A stretch of 5,659 nt of DNA from Clostridiales bacterium. Lineage in GTDB: Bacteria > Bacillota > Clostridia > Oscillospirales > Oscillospiraceae. A model generated the notes under the pieces. The model saw nothing but the letters and a program-made list of their open reading frames with translations, had not been told where the DNA came from and searched no databases. A program made the translations under genes and the position numbers. Shown here piece by piece: positions 1 to 5,607 of this stretch. Each line of letters begins with the position of its first letter. Positions within the stretch are counted from its first letter, which is position 1. The DNA is taken from the NCBI GenBank assembly GCA_021203685.1, contig JAJQAS010000010.1, forward strand, positions 1 through 5,659. Reading direction: 5' to 3'.

Positions 1-148
1 CTGTCTTGCCATATTGGCCGCCGGTGTTCAAACAGGGAGATGGGTATCAATAACCAAAAAGTCATGTGCAGAAAGCAGAGACAGCAGTTTTCTTCCTCTG
101 ATATTGTTAGACAGAAATTATTCAAAAGGGCGCAGTCCTGATAGCTAA
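1..148. other. Left-edge stretch with no assignable gene
   Basis: No convincing gene could be read here on either strand. All three + frames run into stops before or at the methyltransferase-like tail, at 49-51, 139-141 and 146-148. A short open stretch on the - strand (stop at 28-30, open back to 117, 29 codons) gives natural-looking residues such as RGRKLLSLL and LVIDTHLPV, but it has no ATG and is closed by a stop at its upstream end. It could be debris of an older gene or chance. No promoter, terminator hairpin or RNA gene was recognised. Confidence 0.5.
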
Positions 149-310
149 AGTTTAAAGCTGCTGCCGGAGTTTGCGTTTGTGGAAGAACACAGTCTTGTGG
201 AGGGCATGGAGATCATAGCGCCTGTTTATAAGGTGATTGGGAGGATTCCAGCCGTTCGGAATCTGTCGAATAGGATTATTGTACTTGAGGAAAGGTGGGG
301 GCATATATGA
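149..310 (+). pseudogene. C-terminal remnant, probable class I SAM-dependent methyltransferase
   Basis: The frame ending at TGA 308-310 is open from 149, just after an in-frame TAA at 146-148, and encodes about 53 residues. The text contains LLPEFAFVEEHSLVEG, then IIAPVYKVIGRIP, then VRNLSNRIIVLEER. From memory, this resembles the tail of a group of Clostridial class I SAM-dependent methyltransferases, in which an APVY...IP...NLSNR segment precedes a final beta strand. The SAM-binding Rossmann core that should precede it is not present in any frame upstream. The gene is therefore 5'-truncated or frameshifted, and no methyltransferase activity is expected from this piece. Its stop overlaps the next gene's ATG as ATGA (307-310), which implies that the original gene was translationally coupled to the membrane protein that follows. 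The family call rests on the tail only and is moderate at best. Confidence 0.45.
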
Positions 311-804
311 AACTTTTATTTGAAGTTATCATTTATTGTCTTGTGTACACACTGCTTGTGAAAGCGGCGAAGGGAAGCAGTCCCTTAAACTGCCTCTATT
401 TTTACCCGGAACCCGTCAGAAAAAAGGCATATGCGTTGGGGCTGGCGGATGAGCAGGGTGTTCATAAAAGGGCAAAGCGCTTCTATACATATTTCCTGGC
501 GGCACTTGTAATACTGCTGTTCGTTTTTATGGTGATTGTCAACAAAACACAGGATTTTGGGGCAGCTTTTTCAGATCTGTATCTGATACTGGTAATCGGA
601 AATTGGTTTGACGGAATTGTGATCGACCGATTCTGGGTGAGCCGGAAATCCTGGGTGATCCCCGAAACAGCAGGCATTCCCCATTTGAAGCCTTGGAAAA
701 CCGTTTTAGTGAGAAGAACCCTTGGTACGTTTGCATATATTCCGATTGCGGCGATCTTTGCGCTTATCTTTTCGAAGCTGTCTATCTGTATTTGGAATGG
801 TTGA
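307..804 (+). CDS. Small four-helix membrane protein of unknown function (module A)
   Basis: I do not recognise a named family. The product is 165 aa with four likely membrane helices, at about residues 3-20, 62-78, 88-106 and 138-158. Between helices 1 and 2 is a basic, tyrosine-rich segment of about 40 residues. A distinctive motif at residues 99-116 runs NWFDGIVIDRFWVSRKSW, with acidic residues D102 and D107 at or near the end of helix 3. It is followed by PETAGI (119-124) and YIPIAA (144-149). The ATG at 307 was chosen because AGGTGGGGG lies about 6 bases upstream and because homologous module C and distant relative B both give exactly 165 aa from the equivalent start. An in-frame GTG at 295 would add four residues and is less likely. 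The ATG overlaps the stop of the methyltransferase-like tail. Module C, further downstream, is about 64% identical by hand count over an ungapped alignment. A role in membrane lipid or small-molecule chemistry beside the reductase is conceivable but unsupported. Confidence 0.85.
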   Translation: MKLLFEVIIYCLVYTLLVKAAKGSSPLNCLYFYPEPVRKKAYALGLADEQGVHKRAKRFYTYFLAALVILLFVFMVIVNKTQDFGAAFSDLYLILVIGNWFDGIVIDRFWVSRKSWVIPETAGIPHLKPWKTVLVRRTLGTFAYIPIAAIFALIFSKLSICIWNG

Positions 805-824
805 GAGTTCGGAAAAATCTGGTT

Positions 825-830
825 AGGAGG
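825..830 (+). promoter_or_regulatory. Shine-Dalgarno site fixing the start of membrane protein B
   Basis: A perfect AGGAGG ends nine bases before the ATG at 840. It settles the start of the downstream gene, whose frame stays open far upstream (an ATG at 693 lies in the same frame, inside module A). A competing ATG at 835 opens a frame of only three codons. Confidence 0.85.
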
Positions 831-839
831 GAAAATGCA

Positions 840-1337
840 ATGGTAATAACGATTATTTCGATCCTCATGATTATGCTCGGCTATTTTCTCATGCTGTACG
901 GTGCAGTCGGCTTTATTCAGGACAAACGACTTTTCTCCTCCGCGCCGAAAGAAAACCTGGCCGTGATTCCGGACAGGAAAGAGAGATTCAAGGGAGCGCA
1001 TGTCATCGGCTGGGTGATCGTCGTATTCGCTGTGCTGCTGTTCATCGGTGCATTTGCTCTGGGCATTTGGGATGGCGCAAGAAATGGCTTTGGGCCGTTC
1101 AAATACTTTGTCCGATTTATTACGATACTCTATGGGATGGAGATTTACGACATCCTCTTTTTTGACTGGTATCTGCTCTGCCGCTCCAACTTCTTCCCGC
1201 ATTTTTACCCGGAGACGAAGGGCATCGTGGGGCCGCAGATGTTTGGCTATAACAAGAAGGCGCATATCGTACATTTTATCGTGTATATCCCCGCCTGTGC
1301 TTTACTGGCGTTGGGCTGCGGACTTCTATTTTCATGA
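840..1337 (+). CDS. Small membrane protein, divergent relative of module A (module B)
   Basis: The product is 165 aa, exactly the length of module A and of the module in the downstream fusion. Likely helices lie at about residues 3-24, 54-77, 90-109 and 142-163. It shares little overall identity with A, but the landmarks fall at the same places. YDILFFDW (103-110) carries D104 and D109 with the same D-x4-D spacing as A's D102 and D107. PETKGI (124-129) matches PETAGI, and YIPA (149-152) in the last helix matches A's YIPIA. I read this as an ancient duplication, and A and B may assemble as a hetero-oligomer, which is inference. The start follows AGGAGG at 825-830. The gap to module A is 35 bases with no terminator visible, so co-transcription is likely. 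The stop overlaps an ATG at 1334 in the frame of the next gene, although I place that gene's start at 1355. Biochemical function is unknown. Confidence 0.85.
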   Translation: MVITIISILMIMLGYFLMLYGAVGFIQDKRLFSSAPKENLAVIPDRKERFKGAHVIGWVIVVFAVLLFIGAFALGIWDGARNGFGPFKYFVRFITILYGMEIYDILFFDWYLLCRSNFFPHFYPETKGIVGPQMFGYNKKAHIVHFIVYIPACALLALGCGLLFS

Positions 1338-1354
1338 TTTTATGGAGCAGAAAT

Positions 1355-2242
1355 ATGAGAATTCTGATCTATGGGGCGGGCGTCATCGGCAGCCTGTACG
1401 CCGCTCTGTTTTCCAAAGCCGGTTATGAAGTTTCTGTCCATGCCAGAGGCAGACGGCTTCAGGAGCTGAAAACAAAAGGACTTTTATATCGGGACGGAGG
1501 CAACATCCAAAAGGCGGATGTGACTGTCCTTGAGCATTTGTCAGATCAAGACTGTTATACATTTGTATTCCTGACCGTCCGCGCAGGACAGGAGAAATCG
1601 GCGTTATATGAACTGCAAAGAAATATCAGTCCAACCATCGTGACGATGATCAACACGATAAAGGGATATGAAGAATGGGAAGCAATCCTTGGTGTCGGGC
1701 GGCTGCTCCCCGCCTTTCCCGGAGCGGGCGGGAGCATTAAGAACGGGATTCTGGATGCGGCGCTGACTCCTTCGCTGATCCAGCCTACAACATTCGGTGA
1801 AATAGGCGGTCTGCGGAGCGAACGAACGGCTGCGCTGGCACAGGTTTTTAAGAGAAGCGGTATCCCGTATCAAATCGTCCCTGATATGCACCACTGGCAA
1901 ATCTCCCATCTCGGTCTGGTCGTACCGCTCGCGGATGCCTATTACCGGTCGGACGATCCTGTGAATGTATACAAGGATAAGGACATCATGGCACAGACAG
2001 CCCGTGAGTTGAAGTCCAATTTTCAGGAGCTGTCGAAGCAATCCATATTGTCGCCGCCGAAATTTCATCTCCTGCGGCTTTGCCCGCAATTCCTCTTAAA
2101 GATCGGTCTGACAATGGTTTTCAGAAGTCATTTCGGCGATGTGTTCATGTACCGCCATGCCATGAAATCACCGGAGGAAATGAGGCAGCTGCACAGAGAT
2201 TTTTATAGTTTCATGAGAGGGAACGACGATGAAAACTTATGA
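1355..2242 (+). CDS. Ketopantoate reductase (ApbA/PanE)-family NAD(P)-binding protein, atypical active site
   Basis: The protein is 295 aa, the usual length for the PanE/ApbA superfamily. It opens with a Rossmann dinucleotide-binding strand-loop, MRILIYGAGVIGS, where GAGVIG is the GxGxxG loop, and HARG at 29-32 sits where NADP-binding members carry basic residues. N100 aligns with the PanE active-site Asn region. The catalytic Lys of true ketopantoate reductases sits in a W-x-K context. Here the equivalent reads WQISHLG (181-187), so the Lys is replaced, and the C-terminal Ser/Glu substrate-binding pattern is not visible. The C-terminal part instead has FGDVFMYRHAMKSPEEM (260-276), as I recall from a Clostridial PanE-like subfamily of unknown substrate. 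I therefore do not call it panE. The start at 1355 has GGAG at 1344-1347; the in-frame ATG at 1334 would add seven poorly matching residues. The 3' end overlaps the next gene by 14 bases, which suggests coupled translation in one operon. It is probably cytosolic. Confidence 0.85.
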   Translation: MRILIYGAGVIGSLYAALFSKAGYEVSVHARGRRLQELKTKGLLYRDGGNIQKADVTVLEHLSDQDCYTFVFLTVRAGQEKSALYELQRNISPTIVTMINTIKGYEEWEAILGVGRLLPAFPGAGGSIKNGILDAALTPSLIQPTTFGEIGGLRSERTAALAQVFKRSGIPYQIVPDMHHWQISHLGLVVPLADAYYRSDDPVNVYKDKDIMAQTARELKSNFQELSKQSILSPPKFHLLRLCPQFLLKIGLTMVFRSHFGDVFMYRHAMKSPEEMRQLHRDFYSFMRGNDDENL

Positions 2243-2462
2243 ATTTGGAGACAAAAACAAACCTGTTATCCTGTTGTTGCCGGGAACCTGCTGCCACTGG
2301 AAAGCTACCTTCGGTGAGGTAATCCCTCTGCTGGGGAGTAGCTTCTATGTGGTCTGCGTTTCTTATGATGGATTTGACGAGACGGAGGACACGATTTTTC
2401 CGTCCATGATAGAGGAAACCGAAAAAATGGAAAGCTACATACAGGAACGCTTTGACGGAAGA
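2229..2462 (+). pseudogene. Truncated alpha/beta-hydrolase fragment within the chimera
   Basis: These 78 codons are the only hydrolase-like part left. Full-length relatives run to well over 200 residues and place the catalytic Ser just beyond this point. The fragment ends in IQERFDGR, directly abutting the start methionine of module C. Its frame is intact, so it is a loss of the 3' portion rather than point decay. It may now act only as a leader that supplies a ribosome binding site for the membrane module. Confidence 0.6.
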
Positions 2463-2960
2463 ATGAAGCTTTTCATGGAAACCGTTCTCTATTGCCTTGT
2501 GTATATGCTGCTTGTGAAGGCGGTCAAGGGCAACAACCCCATAAATTGCCTGTTCTTCTCCCCGAAACCGGTGAGAGACAGGGTGTACGGGATAGGGTTG
2601 GCGAACGAAAGAAAAGTAAGCAAAAGGGAAAAGGTGTTCTATACCTGGTTCTTGGCTGCGCTTATCCTCCTGCTTTTTGTGTTTGTCGTGCCTGTCAACA
2701 GAACGCAGGATTTCAAAACGGCGTTTTTAGAGCTGTACCTGATATTGGTAGTCGGAAACTGGTTTGATGGGATTATGATTGACCGATTTTGGGTGAGCCG
2801 GAAGTCCTGGGAAATTCCCCAGGCGGTGGGAATCCCCTATGTGAAAACATGGAGGAGAATTTTCATCAGCAGAAGCATTGGCACAGTTGTTTATATCCCA
2901 ATTGCGGCAGGACTTGCATGGCTCTTTGTAAAGCTGTCCATCCGAATTTGGCAGGGATAA
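2229..2960 (+). CDS. Chimera: alpha/beta-hydrolase N-terminus fused to membrane module C
   Basis: The 243-aa product has two unrelated parts. Residues 1-78 look like the start of an alpha/beta hydrolase. A strand (KPVILLLPG, 11-19) leads into an oxyanion-hole-type loop (PGTCCHW, 18-24), and a second strand (YVVCVSYDGFD, 40-50) is followed by a helix (60-74). The protein then switches at M79 to a complete 165-aa membrane module like module A, with NWFDGIMIDRFWVSRKSW (177-194) and YIPIAA (222-227). The hydrolase nucleophile elbow (G-x-S-x-G), acid and His would lie past residue 78 and are absent, so hydrolase activity is not expected. The start at 2229 has AGAGGG at 2216-2221 and overlaps the reductase gene by 14 bases. 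No well-spaced ribosome site precedes the internal ATG at 2463 (the nearest, AGGAA, is about 16 bases off), so the module is probably made as a fusion. The simplest origin is an in-frame deletion between a hydrolase gene and a following module gene. A genuine adaptor fusion is the alternative. Confidence 0.8.
   Translation: MKTYEFGDKNKPVILLLPGTCCHWKATFGEVIPLLGSSFYVVCVSYDGFDETEDTIFPSMIEETEKMESYIQERFDGRMKLFMETVLYCLVYMLLVKAVKGNNPINCLFFSPKPVRDRVYGIGLANERKVSKREKVFYTWFLAALILLLFVFVVPVNRTQDFKTAFLELYLILVVGNWFDGIMIDRFWVSRKSWEIPQAVGIPYVKTWRRIFISRSIGTVVYIPIAAGLAWLFVKLSIRIWQG
2463..2960 (+). repeat. Second diverged copy of the module A gene
   Basis: This stretch is exactly 498 bases, the same as 307-804, and aligns with it codon for codon without gaps. 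A hand count gives about 105 identical residues of 165 (roughly 64%), with the strongest conservation at CLVY.LLVKA, the D-x4-D region and YIPIAA. The most visible motif difference is PQAVGI in place of PETAGI. The divergence says the duplication is old, or that one copy was acquired separately, so this is not a recent tandem duplication. Confidence 0.85.
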
Positions 2961-2987
2961 AAAGCATTCAGAAAGGGTGAAAATCAA

Positions 2988-4721
2988 ATGATGATCGATA
3001 AAAGGCTGATTCGCCTGCTTTCCGGGAGCGGGCGATATGTTGCAGGGAATGTGCTGTTTCAGTGGTGTGCTCTCCTTGCCAACATCGCCATGATGACCGG
3101 CATCACGGCGTTCCTGGCAGGACTTTTCACGGGAGAGGGGCGGACGATTGCCGCCACCGCCGGGGTGGTACTGGCGGCGATTGCCGTGCGCTTTGTCTGC
3201 ACCCTGGGAGCGTCCAGGATGAGCTATCTTTCCTCCAAGGCGGTGAAGCGAACCCTCCGGGAGCGGATCTATGAAAAGCTGCTGCGCCTGGGCGCCTCCT
3301 ACAACGAGCAGGTCAAGACCTCAGAGGTGGTTCAGGTGGCGGTGGAGGGCGTAGACCAGCTGGAAACCTACTTTGGTGCCTATCTGCCTCAGTTTTTCTA
3401 TGCAATGCTGGCACCCTTGACCTTGTTCGTATACCTGTGCTTTGTGAATATTCCTTCGGCCATTGTGCTGCTGGTGTGCGTGCCGCTGATTCCCGTGGCC
3501 ATTGCAGCGGTGCAGACCTGGGCCAAGAAGCTGCTGAGCAAATATTGGGGGCAGTACACCGCCCTAGGGGACTCCTTCCTGGAGAATTTGCAAGGTCTGA
3601 CCACCTTGAAGATTTACCAGGCGGACGAATACAAGCAGCAGGAAATGAACCGGGAAGCAGAAAACTTCCGGCGCATCACCATGAAGGTGCTGACCATGCA
3701 GCTCAATTCCATTACCATCATGGACTTCATCGCCTACGGCGGGGCGGCGCTGGGCATCATCATGGCGGCCACACAGTATGCTTCGAACCATGTCAGCCTG
3801 GCGGGGTGCCTGCTGATCATCCTGCTGGGGGCAGATTTCTTCCTACCCATGCGACAATTGGGTTCCTATTTCCATGTGGCGATGAACGGCATGGCGGCAA
3901 GCGATAAGATTTTCCATCTGCTGGATCTGCCGGAGGCGGAGAGGAAAACCACCCTCTGTCCGGCGGAGGGCGATATTGTGTGCAGGGATCTGCATTTTTC
4001 TTATGAGCCGGAGCGAGAGGTTCTCCACGGTGTGGATTTGGTGTTTCCCCAGGGCAGCTTCGTTTCCATTGTGGGGGAATCCGGCTGCGGAAAATCCACG
4101 GTGGCATCGATTCTCATGGGGCGCAACCGCCAGTATCAGGGCTCCGTTACCATGGGCAGCGCAGAACTGCGGGATTTGGATGAGAGCAGCCTGATGGCGC
4201 ATATCACCTACATCAGTCACCAGAGCTATTTGTTTAAGGGCACTGTCCGGGACAATTTGCGAATGGGTCTCCCATCGGCGGAGGATGACGCCCTTTGGGA
4301 TGTGTTGGAGCAGGTGAAGCTGGCGGATTTCCTCAGAGGCGAAAACGGCCTGGACACTTGCCTGACAGAGCAGGGCGGCAATCTGTCTGGTGGACAGCGC
4401 CAGCGGCTGGCATTGGCCCGGGCGCTGCTGCATGACAGCCCGGTGTATATTTTTGACGAAGCCACTTCCAATATTGATGTGGAGAGCGAAAACGACATCA
4501 TGACTCAAATTCACGCCCTGGCAACGAAAAAGACGGTGATCCTGATTTCCCACCGGCTGGCAAATGTGACCGCCTCGGACTGTATTTATGTCATGGACGG
4601 CGGCATGGTGACGGAACAGGGCACCCATGAAGCTCTTTTGCAGCGGGGCGGTCAGTATGCCGCACTTTGGCAGGCCCAGCAGAGCCTGGAAAATTACGGA
4701 AAGGACGGTGGAGCGCAATGA
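2988..4721 (+). CDS. CydD-like ABC exporter half-transporter (TMD-NBD)
   Basis: The product is 577 aa and complete. It is a type-I ABC exporter half with an N-terminal membrane domain (helices at about 20-47, 53-74, 134-152, 156-177, 243-263 and 267-288) and a C-terminal ATPase. Walker A is GESGCGKS (363-370, K369), the Q-loop region is YISHQSYLF, the signature is LSGGQ (466-470), Walker B ends in D490 with catalytic E491, and the H-loop His is H522. ENLQGLTTLKIYQAD (199-213) and LGSYFHVAMNGMAASDKIF (291-309) resemble the CydD/CydC group (thiol export and bd-oxidase assembly in E. coli). Clostridial members of this look often have unknown cargo, so I give no symbol. The start at ATG 2988 (with a second ATG at 2991) follows AAGGGTGA. 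The gap to the previous gene is 27 bases, so read-through from the left cluster is possible. GC content is visibly higher than in the left genes. The end overlaps the partner's ATG as ATGA. Confidence 0.92.
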   Translation: MMIDKRLIRLLSGSGRYVAGNVLFQWCALLANIAMMTGITAFLAGLFTGEGRTIAATAGVVLAAIAVRFVCTLGASRMSYLSSKAVKRTLRERIYEKLLRLGASYNEQVKTSEVVQVAVEGVDQLETYFGAYLPQFFYAMLAPLTLFVYLCFVNIPSAIVLLVCVPLIPVAIAAVQTWAKKLLSKYWGQYTALGDSFLENLQGLTTLKIYQADEYKQQEMNREAENFRRITMKVLTMQLNSITIMDFIAYGGAALGIIMAATQYASNHVSLAGCLLIILLGADFFLPMRQLGSYFHVAMNGMAASDKIFHLLDLPEAERKTTLCPAEGDIVCRDLHFSYEPEREVLHGVDLVFPQGSFVSIVGESGCGKSTVASILMGRNRQYQGSVTMGSAELRDLDESSLMAHITYISHQSYLFKGTVRDNLRMGLPSAEDDALWDVLEQVKLADFLRGENGLDTCLTEQGGNLSGGQRQRLALARALLHDSPVYIFDEATSNIDVESENDIMTQIHALATKKTVILISHRLANVTASDCIYVMDGGMVTEQGTHEALLQRGGQYAALWQAQQSLENYGKDGGAQ

Positions 4722-5518
4722 AAAAGCGAAGCGGATTGACGGTTATGCTGCGCCTGGTAGGGCTGGTGAAGCCCCTGGCTGGCTTTATGGTGCTGGCCAT
4801 TTGCATGGGGCTGATTGGCCACCTCTGCGCCAGCTTCATTACCATACTTGGCGGTTATACAGTATTGGCGCTTCTGGGGCTGGATGCGCCCCTTCCCCTG
4901 GGCGGGATTTTCGCCTGCGTGCTGCTTTTTGCCCTTCTGCGGGCGGGACTGCGCTATGGGGAGCAGGCCTGCAATCATTTCATCGCCTTCAAGCTGCTGG
5001 CGCTGATTCGGGACAAGGTGTTCCGGGCGCTGCGGAAGCTCTGCCCCGCCAAGCTGGAGGGGCGGGATAAGGGGGACCTGATCTCCGTCATTACATCTGA
5101 CATTGAACTCTTAGAAGTGTTCTATGCACATACCATCTCACCGGCGGCCATTGCCCTGCTCTTTACCATCATCCTCTGCCTGTTTATCGGCTCCTTCCAC
5201 TGGGCGCTGGGCGTGCTGGCGCTGGCGGCGTATCTGGTTGTTGGGGTGGCCATGCCCCTGGCAATTTCCAAACTCAGCGGAGATACCGGCCTCCAATTCC
5301 GCACCGGTTCCGGGGCGCTTTCTGCCTTTGTGCTGGACAGTATGCGGGGGCTGCCCGAAACCATTCAGTACGCCCAGGGAAAAGAGCGCCTTGAGGAGAT
5401 GAATCGGCGCACAGACGTACTTGCCAAGACGGAGGAGCAGATGAAACAAAATGCAGGGCTAAACAGCGCCGTAACCAACACGGTAATCCTCCTTTTTGAC
5501 CTTGCTATAAGAATTTGA
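4718..5518 (+). pseudogene. Truncated CydC-like ABC half-transporter, ATPase domain missing
   Basis: The reading frame gives 266 aa, about half of the usual ~570. It covers the membrane domain only: helices at about 20-54, 62-80, 139-160 and 163-184, then the start of the fifth (about 250-262). EQACNHFIAFKLLALIRDK (82-100) and KLEGRDKGDLISVITSDIE (112-130), followed by EVFYAHTISP, place it as the partner of the gene before it, in a CydD-CydC-like pair. Family-like sequence ends at LLFDLA (about residue 263). Only IRI and a TGA follow, then unrelated DNA. The sixth helix and the entire ATPase domain are lost, and no NBD motif is present in the remaining bases in any frame. The start at 4718 forms an ATGA overlap with the upstream stop and is preceded by GGTGGAG, which indicates coupled translation. 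Without this second ATPase the pair is unlikely to transport, unless the intact half homodimerises. Confidence 0.85.
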
Positions 5519-5607
5519 CCAACACGCTGCTGGAAAACGCCCAGCAGGAAACATCTCCAGTGCAAAGCGTAAGCCAAAGGAAAAAGAACGTTCTGGGTTA
5601 TCAGTGA
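5509..5607 (+). pseudogene. Orphan coding-like fragment between the broken ABC gene and an IS end
   Basis: In the frame +1 to the ABC gene, an open stretch of about 32 codons reads KNLTNTLLENAQQ, then TSPVQSV, then RKKNVLGYQ before a TGA at 5605-5607. Its composition is charged and Gln/Asn-rich, like the C-terminal or linker region of a soluble protein, and unlike both the CydC-like gene and noncoding DNA. It has no start of its own and joins the ABC gene at about 5505-5510. The TGA consists of the first bases of the IS-like terminus that follows, so the original gene may have continued beyond. I do not recognise the parent protein. A plasmid or conjugative-element protein is only a guess. 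Confidence 0.35.

Noticed and set aside
1..300. Promoter, riboswitch or RNA gene upstream of module A
   Set aside because: No convincing -35/-10 pair, no conserved aptamer-like helices and no tRNA-like cloverleaf could be made out.
693..839. Upstream extension of membrane protein B from an ATG at 693
   Set aside because: It would overlap module A by 112 bases in another frame. The AGGAGG at 825-830 and the 165-aa length match support the start at 840.
483..1274. Long minus-strand ORF of 263 codons
   Set aside because: It is antisense to two well-supported + genes, its protein has no recognisable domain and is rich in His/Arg/Gln as shadow frames often are, and no ribosome site precedes it.
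1334..1354. Earlier start of the reductase gene at the ATGA overlap
   Set aside because: The extra residues MILWSRN precede the usual first strand of the Rossmann fold. GGAG at 1344-1347 is well placed for ATG 1355. The earlier start remains possible.
2961..2987. Terminator between the left cluster and the ABC genes
   Set aside because: The 27-base gap has no GC-rich inverted repeat followed by a T run.
3843..4718. Minus-strand ORF of 291 codons opposite the ABC ATPase region
   Set aside because: It is a shadow of the ABC gene. The + frame carries all Walker, signature and H-loop motifs, whereas the - frame has none.
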